Counted from the first letter of the stretch, positions 6,832 through 16,105 are shown. The stretch: DNA of 17,261 nucleotides from Actinomycetes bacterium (GCA_023411615.1 JAEYOR010000039.1:1-17261), one strand, 5' to 3'. The notes: a model not told the origin generated them from the letters alone. Translations and numbers: made by a program.

Positions 6832-6859
6832 CTTACGCCCGCATTTTCGTGTTTATACT
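6832..6859 (+). promoter_or_regulatory. Putative promoter of fprA
   Basis: TATACT at 6854-6859 is a good -10 hexamer. A weak -35 (CTTACG, 6832-6837) lies 16 nt upstream. Transcription would start near 6866, giving a 5' leader of about 55 nt before the GTG at 6921. The -10 is convincing; the -35 is not. Confidence 0.5.
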
Positions 6860-6920
6860 TGCGCCCGTTGTCCGCCGCGGCCGTGTCCGTGTGCCACACC
6901 ATCCATCCGGGAGAACCTCC

Positions 6921-8303
6921 GTGAGTCCTGATCGCCCCCTCCGCGTCGCCGTCATCGGCGCCGGTCCCGCTGGTACGTATGCTTCCGACATCCTCTCGAA
7001 GTCAGGCATGCCGGTGTCGATCGACATCATTGAGCGCCTGCCCGCGCCCTTCGGTCTTGTCCGTTACGGAGTGGCTCCTGATCACCCGCGAATCAAGCAG
7101 ATCATCGTCGCTCTCGCCAACGTGTTGGGACGCGGCGACATCCGGTTGCTCGCCAATGTGAATGTGGGCACTGACCTCACTCTCGAGGACCTCCGAGAGC
7201 ACTATGACGCCGTCATTTTCGCGACGGGTTCATTTGAAGACGCCGATCTCGACATCCCTGGTATTGACCTTGATGGCTCGTACGGCGCTGCGGATTTTGT
7301 GTCGTGGTACGACGGTCACCCCGATGTCCCGCGCACCTGGCCCCTCACGGCGAAAGAAGTGGCCGTTTTCGGCGTCGGCAATGTGGCACTCGACGTGGCC
7401 CGCATCCTTGCCAAGCATGTGAAGGATCTCCGCCCCACTGACATCCCCGCCAACGTTGAGGAGGGCCTCGCGGCCTCGCCCGTCACTGACGTCCATGTGT
7501 TTGGCCGCCGCGGCCCCGCGCAGGTGAAGTTCTCGCCGCTCGAGCTTCGCGAACTTGGTCACGTGCCGGATGTTGACGTCATTGTCTATCCCGAGGATTA
7601 CGACTTTGATGAGGGTTCCCTCGCCGCCATCGATGGCCACCACCAGACCAAGCAGGTGGTGAAGACCCTCACCGACTGGACGCTCCGCGAGCCCACCGGC
7701 GCATCGCGCCGCATTCACCTTCACCTCCTTCAGGCGCCGCGCGAGATTCTCGGTGAGAACGGCAAGGTGGCTGGCGTGCGGATGGAGCGCATGAAGCTTG
7801 ACGGCACCGGCAACGTGGTAGGCACCGGCGAGATCATCGACTATCCCGTTCAGGCCGTGTACCGCGCGGTCGGTTACTGGGGCACCGAGATTGAGGGAGT
7901 GCCGTTTGACCACATGCGCGGCACCATCCGCAACGTGGGCGGGCGAGTGGTCGACGAATCCGGCCAGCACGTCCCGGGCTACTACACGACGGGGTGGATC
8001 AAGCGCGGCCCCGTGGGCCTCATTGGCTCCACAAAGTCCGACGCCCAGGAGACGATCGAGAACCTCGTGGCCGACGCCGACGCCCTGTACGCGCAGTCGC
8101 AGGCAGGGGCCGAGCAGTTGAGCCCCGACAACGTCCTCAATCTTCTGAAGAGCCGCGGTGTTCCTGTGGTCGAGTGGCACGACTGGGAGGTGCTCGACGA
8201 GCACGAGCGTCTGCTTGGCGAGAACGAGGGCCGTGAGCGGGTGAAGGTGGTGCCCCGCGAGGAGATGACCGACATCGCGAAGAAGCGCCTCGCTCGACCG
8301 TAG
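6921..8303 (+). CDS. fprA: Ferredoxin-NADP+ reductase, FprA/adrenodoxin reductase type
   Basis: This 460-residue flavoprotein is close in length to mycobacterial FprA. The FAD-binding GAGPAG (13-18) follows a beta strand at the N-terminus. LVRYGVAPDHPRIK (46-59) is the family hallmark. The NADP-binding GVGNVALDVAR is at 151-161, and the C-terminal FAD contact GWIKRGPVGLIGS at 358-370. It transfers electrons between NADPH and ferredoxin in the cytoplasm. The GTG start at 6921 has GGGAG 7 nt upstream, and the family core begins eight residues in; the open frame continues upstream without such support. It is divergent from sir, so its likely job is to supply ferredoxin electrons for sulfite reduction. 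That link is inferred from position. Confidence 0.93.
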   Translation: MSPDRPLRVAVIGAGPAGTYASDILSKSGMPVSIDIIERLPAPFGLVRYGVAPDHPRIKQIIVALANVLGRGDIRLLANVNVGTDLTLEDLREHYDAVIFATGSFEDADLDIPGIDLDGSYGAADFVSWYDGHPDVPRTWPLTAKEVAVFGVGNVALDVARILAKHVKDLRPTDIPANVEEGLAASPVTDVHVFGRRGPAQVKFSPLELRELGHVPDVDVIVYPEDYDFDEGSLAAIDGHHQTKQVVKTLTDWTLREPTGASRRIHLHLLQAPREILGENGKVAGVRMERMKLDGTGNVVGTGEIIDYPVQAVYRAVGYWGTEIEGVPFDHMRGTIRNVGGRVVDESGQHVPGYYTTGWIKRGPVGLIGSTKSDAQETIENLVADADALYAQSQAGAEQLSPDNVLNLLKSRGVPVVEWHDWEVLDEHERLLGENEGRERVKVVPREEMTDIAKKRLARP

Positions 8304-8391
8304 CGAGCACATGCCCGTTTGCAAAAGTGTCCCTCACCTGCGGGAACGCTGACGCGCGGCCACCCGTTTGTGTGGTTGCGAGGAGGATGAC

Positions 8392-9270
8392 GTGGAGACG
8401 CGGCGGTTCTATAACGGGATGAAGACCTTTGGTCTTTTCATCGTGCTGTGGATTGTTGTGCTGGCCCTTGGTGTCGTAGTTGGCGACGGTCAGTACTTGT
8501 TTGTGTTCGCGGGCCTTGGTGTTGTCGGCACCGCGATCGGTTACTGGAACTCTGCGACTCTCGCGATCCGTGCGATGCACGCGCGCCCTGTGACCGAGGT
8601 TGAACAGCCTGCGATGTACCGCATCGTCCGCGAACTGAGCCGCGAAGCGAATCAACCGATGCCTGCGCTCTATGTGTCTCCCACGGCAGCGCCCAATGCC
8701 TTCGCCACTGGCCGCAACCCTGCGAACGCTGCCGTGTGTTGCACCGAGGGGATCCTCCAACTCCTCGATGAGCGCGAACTTCGAGGCGTGCTCGGCCATG
8801 AGCTGATGCACGTCTACAACCGCGACATCCTCATCGGCTCCGTTGCTGCCGCTCTTGCCGGCATCATCACGTCCGTCGCGCAGTTTCTCCTGTTCTTTGG
8901 CGGCGGCCGTAGCAGCCGGGATAACCCGCTTGGGCCCATTGCGCTGCTCGCGATGATGCTTCTTGCACCTTTTGCCGCGACGCTCATTCGGATGTCGATT
9001 TCCCGGACCCGCGAATACGAAGCCGATCGCTCAGGAGCCCAGCTGACCGGGGACCCCCTGGCCCTCGCGTCGGCCCTGCGCAAGCTCGAGGCTGGCACGG
9101 CCGCCCGCCCGCTCCAGCAGACGCCACAACTTGAGAATGTGAGCCACCTTTTCATCGCTAACCCATTCCGCGGCGTGGGCCTCGCGCGCCTCTTCGCGAC
9201 GCACCCGCCGATGGAAGAGCGCATTCAGCGCCTGGAAGAAATGAACGCAGGCCGCGGCTTTCTCTCGTAA
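8392..9270 (+). CDS. htpX: HtpX-type membrane zinc metalloprotease
   Basis: This 292-residue M48-family protease sits in the cytoplasmic membrane and, in the family, degrades misfolded membrane proteins. Two N-terminal hydrophobic segments (about 12-31 and 35-60) and two more after the active site (about 146-170, 181-200) fit HtpX topology. The zinc-binding HELMH is at 136-140, and the third ligand Glu208 lies in REYEAD. The GTG start at 8392 has a perfect AGGAGG 5 nt upstream; a TTG frame extension to 8368 has no such site. It follows fprA after 88 bp and could be read from it or from its own undetected promoter. No functional link to the sulfur genes is evident. Confidence 0.93.
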   Translation: METRRFYNGMKTFGLFIVLWIVVLALGVVVGDGQYLFVFAGLGVVGTAIGYWNSATLAIRAMHARPVTEVEQPAMYRIVRELSREANQPMPALYVSPTAAPNAFATGRNPANAAVCCTEGILQLLDERELRGVLGHELMHVYNRDILIGSVAAALAGIITSVAQFLLFFGGGRSSRDNPLGPIALLAMMLLAPFAATLIRMSISRTREYEADRSGAQLTGDPLALASALRKLEAGTAARPLQQTPQLENVSHLFIANPFRGVGLARLFATHPPMEERIQRLEEMNAGRGFLS

Positions 9271-9370
9271 GCGACGCTGTATGGTGAGCGGCTGATACGC
9301 CACCGACAAGAACTCGCGATGCGTGATGCAGCCGCTGAGCGAACACGTGGCGACTAATCCGCCGCCTTCA

Positions 9371-9399
9371 TTGCGAAAAACCCACCCGGCCGTTAGTGT
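9371..9399 (+). promoter_or_regulatory. Putative promoter of the surface protein gene
   Basis: TTGCGA (9371-9376) and TAGTGT (9394-9399) are spaced by 17 nt. The expected start is near 9406, leaving a leader of about 57 nt. The -10 overlaps the CRP-like palindrome. The match is moderate. Confidence 0.4.
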
Positions 9400-9413
9400 G
9401 ACCAACATCACAC
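9396..9413. promoter_or_regulatory. CRP/GlxR-type operator
   Basis: GTGTGA-CCAACA-TCACAC is a perfect 6+6 palindrome with the TGTGA-N6-TCACA pattern bound by cAMP receptor proteins, including GlxR and Crp of actinobacteria. Its centre is about 58 bp upstream of the surface protein ATG, and it overlaps the -10 and start region of the candidate promoter. That placement suggests repression rather than activation. The match is seen; the binding and its sign are inferred. Confidence 0.6.
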
Positions 9414-9462
9414 CTCGGCTTCGCGGCTCGCGTGATGTGGGGGTAAATGGCTGAGGGAGCCG

Positions 9463-12400
9463 ATGTTGGTGCTGAAGACTGTAGTTCGCCGTGCCGTGAG
9501 CGCGCTCATGACCCTGGTAGTTGCAGGCGTTGTCGTTGCCGTTCCGGCCACCGCCGCCCCAGGGGATCCTGAGTACTTGACGGTGGTGAAGACTGTCACG
9601 AATGCCACGCCCGATCCTGGCGAGCCCTTCACCTTCGAAGTGCATGTCAATTGCTCGGAGCAGTCCTGCCATGATGCCACCCTCACCGATGAGTTCCCCG
9701 CGGAACTTGAGGGCTTTGAGGTGCGCAGCGTACTCTTCACCCCCTCCGAGTCCGTCATTCCGCGCACGGTGACGTGGGACGTCGATGGGGTGACATCGTC
9801 ATCGGCGCCGGCCACCCTCACGGCCGACACGTCCTTCACCGTTGACTTCACCGGCGCCGTGACGGCGCCCGCGGGAACCGGATTGCAATTCGGCCGCACC
9901 TTCACGGCCCAAATCGAACTCGTGGCTCCCGCGAATCTCGCTCCTGGGGTCTATTCCGGTACCAACTGGGCATACACCGAGGCGACCAACTCTTCTCCGG
10001 ACTCCGCCTCTGCGACCGTGACGGTCGAGGTGGCTCAAGAACTCGGAATTGACGTGGATAAGCAATGGGACCCGGCGCAACGGGTGTTCCAGGCAGGCTC
10101 GACGTCGACGATCTCGCTCAGCGCCACCAACGCGTCGAATATCGATGTCACCTCGCTGTCGTTGCAGGAGCCGAACATCGCGGTCAACGGTGCGGGCACC
10201 CTCGACGCCTCCAACCCCTTCACCATCATGGACCTCGCAGGCCTGTCCTCCGTCACGGCGCCTGAGGGCGCTACTGCGATGCAACTCGACACGTATGTGT
10301 TCACGGGCGGAAGTTGGAACTGGGTTCTCGGCTCCGTCACGCCCGTCACCTCAAGCCCGGCACTCCCGGCAGGCGTGTCACTCGCAGACGTGGCGGGTGT
10401 GCGAATCACCTATACAGGCGCGCAAATTGAGCACGATGGCGAACTGTCCTTTGACCTCAACCTCACGCAACGCGCTAAGGATCGTGACTTCGAGGCAGAC
10501 CTGTCGCTCGGGACCTTGCAGGTGGACAACACCGCCATCGCCACCGTCGCAGCGCCCGGTCTCACGCCGGTGTCAGCCACCGCGTCGGCCACTCACATCG
10601 TCACCCCGCCAGCCGTCGATGTCTCGGCCGTCAAGAATTTCTCTCCCGACCGCATCGCGGCTGGCGACGTCACCACCATGCAGCTGACGGCGACCAACCA
10701 GTCCGACGTTGGCGTGCGCACCCTGACGATGCGCGATGTCAACTTCTTCACGGACGAGGTGGACTTCGACGGCTTTGGCCCGACGTTCTCGTGGCCGAGC
10801 GGCGCGACGCACGCAAACCTCGTGTACTACATGCGCACCGGTGCCCCGCCGCAGATTGAGACCGTCACGGCACCAAACCTGCCCGTGGGACCGCCTGGAG
10901 CGATCACCGGTTTCGAGATTGAGTTTGTCGCCGGCACGGGTGCAATTGACTCAGGCGCGAGTGCCGTCATCGATGTCCTCATCGACACGGACGAATCTGC
11001 AACAGCGTCTCAGAGCACGGTCAATGTGCCCAACACGCTTAATGTTGCCATCGAGGCCACCAACGGCGTCATCGACAACGCGAGCGCTCAGGACACCCTC
11101 ACGCTCGTGCGCCCCTCAATCGAGGCGACGATGGACAAGCGTGTCGCGCCCAGCGGTGCGGTGAGCCCCGGTGACCGGGTTGTCGTCTCTTTGCGCAGCC
11201 GCGTTGTCGCCACATCGAACTACGTGACGGTAGACGAGATTCTCGTTGAAGACGCGTGGACCGGCGCCGGCACATTCTGGGATTTCTTCACGCTTGCGGC
11301 GATCGCTCCCACGCAGGTACCGGCCGACGCTGCATTGAGTATTCAGTGGCGCGACACCACGGGTGTCTGGCGTGATCTTGCCGCTCACCCCGCGCAGGGA
11401 ACGCCCCACATCATTGCAATGAGTTCGGCTGACGTTGCGGCCGCTCTCACCACCACCGGTCACACCCGCGAGGACCTGGTGGGTCTGCGATTCACCTTCA
11501 CGTCAACGGTTGGTTTTGCGCAAGACACCACGGTGACGCCGTACTTCTCCGCCACCGCTCGGGACGTGCGCCGCAGTGGCGCCCCAGTGACCACCGCGCC
11601 GGGCCAAGTGGTGAATGTTCCCAACAGTGCCTTTGTCACCGGCGGTGGTGACACTCCAGACACTCCCCTCAACGGAACCGGCACGGGTGTTGTCAACGGC
11701 TCGGTGACCGGGGACGGACCCGATGTCGCGATCGCGAAAGACTGGAACCAGGCTTCCGTCGCGGCACAGTCGGGCCAATTGCGTCAGACGGCACTCTCAT
11801 GGTCGGTCGTCGAGGGCTACAGCTCGGTGACGATCACCGACACGGGGGACGGCTCGGCGCTTGCCGATTCCGTGTACGAGGCTTTCGACCTTGAGCGCAT
11901 TGCGCCAATCAATGCGAATACGACTCCGTTCACCCAAGGCTGGTACCTCAAGTACGACACGGTGGAGAGCATCGAGCTCTTTGACGGCACCACATGGACC
12001 ACCGTGCCAGTTCCCGACGGCGGCTGGATCAACTCCCAAGGCCGCTTTGTCGGCTATGTGCTGACGGCAGGTGAACGTGCCTCGACGCAGGGCGTTCGCA
12101 TCGTGCTGGGTGAGAACACCGCTGCTCGTACGGCCGCTGCGCAGCTTGGTTCCACCTACGACCCGTATGCGCCGGAAGTCGGCTCGGGTGTGGCCGCGAG
12201 TGTCAATGAACGCGTGTTCACGCTGCAGTGGCTGATCCGCAACACGACGCGCTCGACTGGCGATTGGGTGACGGATGCGCGCATGTACAACACAGCGACA
12301 CCTGGCGTGGTGAACAACGTCGTCACCCTTGACGCCGTGCGCTCAGGCGGCACGGATTCTGTCCAGGATGACGACCCGATCACCATCATCAATCCCGGCA

Positions 12401-15354
12401 CGGGCGTGTGGATCCGCAAGCAGGTCAACCCCACCACGGCGATGTACGTGCCCGACGCGGGCGTGGACGCCAACTTGTTCCCCGCCGCACGCTTTGTGGT
12501 TGAAGCACGCAATAACTCGGTCGCACGTGCGTCGTACCTTCGCGTGACGGATTCACCGGCGTGCCTCGACACGGCGCCGGTCACCGATTGTGAGACGCCC
12601 GCAACGGCTGCCGACGCCGTGGCAGACCCATTTGACACCTCGGTTGATTGGTTGACGCGAGACGCGGGCAACAACCCCTTCGATCGATTTACGTTGACAA
12701 ATATCGACGTCGTCGCCTCCGCCCCCAGTGAGATCGACCGTGACGCCTCCGTTGTATGGCTGTTGCGCTACAACGGTGGCGTCTACACCACCGAGCAGAC
12801 AACGATCACGGCCGCGCACGCCATGACCGCCAATCAACTGACAGACGTGGTGGGCGTCTCGGTGACGTACCAAGGAACCGATCCCTCTGTCACCGGTGGC
12901 ACCATCTCGTCAACCAACACGTTGCAGCTCGTGCTCGATGTGCGGGCAAGGACTCACCTCCGTTCAAGCGGTGCGGTGCAGGACCTCGTCGCCAATCAAA
13001 CGGTGCAGGTCCCTAATGGCGCGGTCGCACAGAGCTACGACGTGGTGCTGAACCCGGGCGGGCAAAACGGTGCCTATGCCACGGCAACCGCCATCCTCAC
13101 CGGTGGTGACATTAACGTGGCCGCCGCGAAGTCGGTATCGCCGTCGCTCATCACCGAGCCAAAGCGTCACGACCCGGTCACCGTCACCATCGGCGCCAAC
13201 CAAGGCACGGCACCCGCGAGCACCCTGGCGCCCGCCGAAGTTCGTCTTGTTGATTCCGTGGCAACATCGCCCGATTTCTGGGACTACTTCGACTTTGTCA
13301 GCCTCGGCACAGTGACCGCGCCGGCCGGTGCGGACCGCGTCACCGTAGGGGTATACGGGCCCTTCGGTGCGGGCGGCGCCTACGAATGGGTCGACAGCGC
13401 GAAGCAAGAGCTCACAGCAGTCGCGATGCCCGTGACGCCGTCGCAATTCCCACTCATCGAGGGCGTCCGATTCGTGTTCTCACGCGCCGACGGCGCCTTC
13501 TTCTCCACCACGGTGCCGGCTGCCACGTGGAGCACGTCGATCGATTACGAGGTAGTGCTGCGCAACGAACTTCGCAGTTCTGGCGTCGCAATTGACTTGC
13601 CGGACACCGTGGAGAACGTTGTTGAGGTGGTGTCGGATCGCCTCAATGGCGAAAGATCCGAGATTCGCGAGGCCGCCGCATTGGTGGCACTCAGCCTCGG
13701 CACCTTCGAGTTGGAGGTGGCCAAGGTTGCCAACGATGGGGTGCGCTCGGCCTCTGCGGGAGAGTCGGTCCCGTGGGATCTCACGTTCACCAATGCGGGC
13801 ACTGGCTACCTCACGATCGAGGAGCTGCGGGATGAGATTCCGCCGCACCTCGAGTACCTCGGCACCACGTCGCCCGTGTTCACGCCCGAGCCTGGTGGTC
13901 TGCTCGGCCAGCCCACGTCCGTGACGAGGGACGGTTCGGACCTCGTGTTCACGTGGCCTGAGGGCGGACGCACGATGGCACCTGGTGAGACCTTCTCGGT
14001 CCGCCTCGAACTCGAGCTGCAACCCGGACTCACCGGGGGTCAGCGCGCGACCAACACGATGGTGGTCACCACTGCGGAGACTCTCGATCGCTGTGGCCCG
14101 GTGGCATCTGGCAACGCCGTGACCGACGACTGGACGCTTGACCCCACAACATGTGGAGCCTCCGACTATGTCACCCCCACGGTGGGTCCCAACCTCTTCA
14201 CGGTCAAGGGTGTGCGAGGCGCCGCTGATGGTGCGATCAACCCCGTTGACCCCAGCGTCGTGTGCCTCCAGAACCTCACGGCAACGGGTGGCGACTATTA
14301 CCGCGCGCCGTGTGCCGCCAACTCTGTGATCGGCGGCGTCGACGAGTGGGTGTTGCACGTCGAGAACGCTGGCACGACGGGCGTGAGTGAGGTAGAGATC
14401 TTCGACGCTCTTCCGAGCCCGAACGACACCTTCCTCATCTCGGGCGGCCCGCGCGGCTCTCAGTACCGCCCGCAGATGCTCGATGACCTCGCGGTCGAAC
14501 TGCCCGCTGGGGCGACGTACACCGTCGCGACCACAACGAACGTCAACGCGTGCCGCGGCACGTGGAACGACCTCGCGAACCACGAGCCATGCGAGCAGAA
14601 CGGTGAGACGTGGGCTCCGGCGGGATCCGGAACCGACTGGTCGGCCGTGACGGCCGTGCGCGTCAAGGTCGATTTCTCTCAAACCCAGTCCGGTGCGCTC
14701 TTGCCCGGTGACTTCGTTGACGTCACCTTCAGCACGGAGAATGTCCCCGCCTCGCCAGCGCACTCTGACGGTGCTCCTGTGGCGGTGCCGGTGACCGACA
14801 CCTACGCCTGGAACCAGTTCGGTGTGAAGTATCGTGACCAAGGCGCCGTGACCTACCGCAAGATCTCCCCTGCGCACGTGGGCGTTCATCTTGTCACGGG
14901 CTCGATCGAGGTGCATAAGGAGTTCACCGGCAGCGCTGCGGCGCTTGCACCGCAAACGATCATGGCGGATGTGCGCTGTGAGGTTGCCGGCCAAAGCGTC
15001 GACATGGGCTCTTTCAGCGCGATTGCGCTCCGTGGTGCAAACAGCTACGCGGTCCGCATTGACGGCATCCCGGTGGGATCGGACTGCGTGGTCTCGGAGC
15101 AAGGCAGCTTGGGAGCCTTCTTTGAAGTGGCCCGCCTTGCCGACAACATCCCGCTCACGGTCTCACAGGCCATCGCGTGGACTGAGCCGGTCCCCGCTGA
15201 TCACGTCGCCACGCTCATCAACCAATATGAGCCCGTGCTTGCCCACACCGGCGTGGACGGTGTGGGTCGTATGTCCGGCTGGAGTGCCGCATTGCTCATC
15301 CTGGGAGCCGGATTCGTCATCTGGGCGGAGCGTCGGCGCAAGCAGCTGGGCTAG
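9463..15354 (+). CDS. Giant LAxTG-anchored surface protein with DUF11-like repeats
   Basis: This 1963-residue secreted protein has a signal peptide: basic VVRR, hydrophobic 11-28, cleavage near the ATA at 29-31. About nine divergent modules of 150-240 residues follow. They start near residues 36, 193, 383, 549, 751, 979, 1216, 1413 and 1574, each opening with a strand like AVKNFSPDRI or VDKQWDP and closing with an alternating Val/Thr/Ala strand. They resemble DUF11/B_ant_repeat beta-sandwich modules. A DUF5979-like module (from about 1813, GSIEVHKEFTG) comes next. LAHTG (1926-1930), a hydrophobic helix and RRRKQ form a sorting signal for a class E-type sortase, giving covalent attachment to peptidoglycan. 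The start ATG has GAGGGAG just upstream. It is probably a stalk or adhesin; no ligand-binding domain was recognised. No sortase gene is in the window. Confidence 0.85.
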   Translation: MLVLKTVVRRAVSALMTLVVAGVVVAVPATAAPGDPEYLTVVKTVTNATPDPGEPFTFEVHVNCSEQSCHDATLTDEFPAELEGFEVRSVLFTPSESVIPRTVTWDVDGVTSSSAPATLTADTSFTVDFTGAVTAPAGTGLQFGRTFTAQIELVAPANLAPGVYSGTNWAYTEATNSSPDSASATVTVEVAQELGIDVDKQWDPAQRVFQAGSTSTISLSATNASNIDVTSLSLQEPNIAVNGAGTLDASNPFTIMDLAGLSSVTAPEGATAMQLDTYVFTGGSWNWVLGSVTPVTSSPALPAGVSLADVAGVRITYTGAQIEHDGELSFDLNLTQRAKDRDFEADLSLGTLQVDNTAIATVAAPGLTPVSATASATHIVTPPAVDVSAVKNFSPDRIAAGDVTTMQLTATNQSDVGVRTLTMRDVNFFTDEVDFDGFGPTFSWPSGATHANLVYYMRTGAPPQIETVTAPNLPVGPPGAITGFEIEFVAGTGAIDSGASAVIDVLIDTDESATASQSTVNVPNTLNVAIEATNGVIDNASAQDTLTLVRPSIEATMDKRVAPSGAVSPGDRVVVSLRSRVVATSNYVTVDEILVEDAWTGAGTFWDFFTLAAIAPTQVPADAALSIQWRDTTGVWRDLAAHPAQGTPHIIAMSSADVAAALTTTGHTREDLVGLRFTFTSTVGFAQDTTVTPYFSATARDVRRSGAPVTTAPGQVVNVPNSAFVTGGGDTPDTPLNGTGTGVVNGSVTGDGPDVAIAKDWNQASVAAQSGQLRQTALSWSVVEGYSSVTITDTGDGSALADSVYEAFDLERIAPINANTTPFTQGWYLKYDTVESIELFDGTTWTTVPVPDGGWINSQGRFVGYVLTAGERASTQGVRIVLGENTAARTAAAQLGSTYDPYAPEVGSGVAASVNERVFTLQWLIRNTTRSTGDWVTDARMYNTATPGVVNNVVTLDAVRSGGTDSVQDDDPITIINPGTGVWIRKQVNPTTAMYVPDAGVDANLFPAARFVVEARNNSVARASYLRVTDSPACLDTAPVTDCETPATAADAVADPFDTSVDWLTRDAGNNPFDRFTLTNIDVVASAPSEIDRDASVVWLLRYNGGVYTTEQTTITAAHAMTANQLTDVVGVSVTYQGTDPSVTGGTISSTNTLQLVLDVRARTHLRSSGAVQDLVANQTVQVPNGAVAQSYDVVLNPGGQNGAYATATAILTGGDINVAAAKSVSPSLITEPKRHDPVTVTIGANQGTAPASTLAPAEVRLVDSVATSPDFWDYFDFVSLGTVTAPAGADRVTVGVYGPFGAGGAYEWVDSAKQELTAVAMPVTPSQFPLIEGVRFVFSRADGAFFSTTVPAATWSTSIDYEVVLRNELRSSGVAIDLPDTVENVVEVVSDRLNGERSEIREAAALVALSLGTFELEVAKVANDGVRSASAGESVPWDLTFTNAGTGYLTIEELRDEIPPHLEYLGTTSPVFTPEPGGLLGQPTSVTRDGSDLVFTWPEGGRTMAPGETFSVRLELELQPGLTGGQRATNTMVVTTAETLDRCGPVASGNAVTDDWTLDPTTCGASDYVTPTVGPNLFTVKGVRGAADGAINPVDPSVVCLQNLTATGGDYYRAPCAANSVIGGVDEWVLHVENAGTTGVSEVEIFDALPSPNDTFLISGGPRGSQYRPQMLDDLAVELPAGATYTVATTTNVNACRGTWNDLANHEPCEQNGETWAPAGSGTDWSAVTAVRVKVDFSQTQSGALLPGDFVDVTFSTENVPASPAHSDGAPVAVPVTDTYAWNQFGVKYRDQGAVTYRKISPAHVGVHLVTGSIEVHKEFTGSAAALAPQTIMADVRCEVAGQSVDMGSFSAIALRGANSYAVRIDGIPVGSDCVVSEQGSLGAFFEVARLADNIPLTVSQAIAWTEPVPADHVATLINQYEPVLAHTGVDGVGRMSGWSAALLILGAGFVIWAERRRKQLG

Positions 15355-16103
15355 AGCACGGCGAGTGTCACGCACAAGAGCATGACCGCGTTCACCACCT
15401 CAAGGGCGCCCACGACGGCGACCTTGAGGTGGTGACGTGGGAACACGATTGACCGCGCGAGGAACCACGCAAAGGGAATGGCGAACCATGCGCTGACCAA
15501 GACGCTCGCCAGCAGGGCCACGCTGTGCCCCGCGATCGAGATGACATAGTGCAGGCGTGAGCCCCGCTCACGGATCATCGTCTTGACATAGAGCACAGTG
15601 CCAGCGAGGTAGAGCCACGTGATGACGGCAGCGTTGATGCCCAAGGTCCACGCTTCACCCGCAGTGGCTGGAGCGATCATTGCCATGAGCGACGCCATCG
15701 TGACAGACGCGATTCCATTGCCTGTGGCGCGGTCCTGGCCCACGCGGGCGGCCACCACATTGACGGCGAACAACACGGCGAAGGCCGGTGCAAATCCAAG
15801 TAGGCCCGGACGCAAGAGAAACACCGGCACGGCTGCCGCTGAGCTCACCAGTGCATAGACGACGATCTGACGGCGGTAGCGCCCAAAGCGCAAGGTCTTC
15901 ACCCCAAGCAGCGAGTGGTGGGTGAAGAGCCATCCGCTCAGCCACATGACGAGCAGCGGCGCTTGAAGCCACGACTGTCCGTATTGGAGTCCCGCGAGGT
16001 ACGGCAGGAGCAGCATTGCCCACACGCCATGCTGTGGCGGAACCCACGCCCTCAGACTCCCGCGACGCCGCCGGGACGGAGCGAGAGCCTGTCGGGACGA
16101 CAT
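15351..16103 (-). CDS. YwiC-like integral membrane protein
   Basis: This 250-residue polytopic membrane protein begins with a basic stretch (SRRRRG, 10-15) and then WVPPQHGVWAML (20-31), the hallmark of the YwiC-like family. Around six to eight hydrophobic helices follow. The family has no established biochemical role; its overall look is similar to UbiA-type membrane proteins, but no DxxxD prenyltransferase motif is evident. The ATG lies 2 nt after the yajQ stop, so the two genes are probably one transcript. No separate Shine-Dalgarno is seen, which suggests re-initiation. Its TAG stop lies in the same CTAG as the stop of the convergent surface protein gene. Confidence 0.8.
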   Translation of the reverse strand: MSSRQALAPSRRRRGSLRAWVPPQHGVWAMLLLPYLAGLQYGQSWLQAPLLVMWLSGWLFTHHSLLGVKTLRFGRYRRQIVVYALVSSAAAVPVFLLRPGLLGFAPAFAVLFAVNVVAARVGQDRATGNGIASVTMASLMAMIAPATAGEAWTLGINAAVITWLYLAGTVLYVKTMIRERGSRLHYVISIAGHSVALLASVLVSAWFAIPFAWFLARSIVFPRHHLKVAVVGALEVVNAVMLLCVTLAVL

Positions 16104-16105
16104 CG

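Larger units (their letters stand above)
9271..9462. other. Gap between htpX and the surface protein gene
   Basis: No credible gene is seen in these 192 bp; the longest ATG frames are a dozen codons without ribosome sites. The right half contains a probable promoter and a CRP-like box. An 8-bp inverted repeat (AGCGGCTG 9287-9294, CAGCCGCT 9329-9336) has a 34-nt loop and no T-run, so I do not call it a terminator. ACATCAC (9405-9411) and GTGATGT (9432-9438) could form a stem in the 5' leader of the surface protein mRNA. Confidence 0.5.

Noticed and set aside
7230..8324. 364-codon minus-strand frame opposite fprA
   Set aside because: Shadow of fprA, whose FAD and NADP motifs are intact.
8311..8373. 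Direct repeat CCCGTTTG in the fprA-htpX spacer
   Set aside because: Two short copies 53 bp apart with no symmetry or promoter element; likely chance.
9319..9357. 12-codon ATG frame in the gap before the surface protein gene
   Set aside because: No ribosome site, no notable residues, and overlap with the region just before the promoter.
13480..15102. 540-codon open frame antisense to the surface protein gene
   Set aside because: It is rich in Arg, His and Gly without any recognisable domain and mirrors the codon pattern of the plus-strand gene. Such frames are common opposite high-GC genes.
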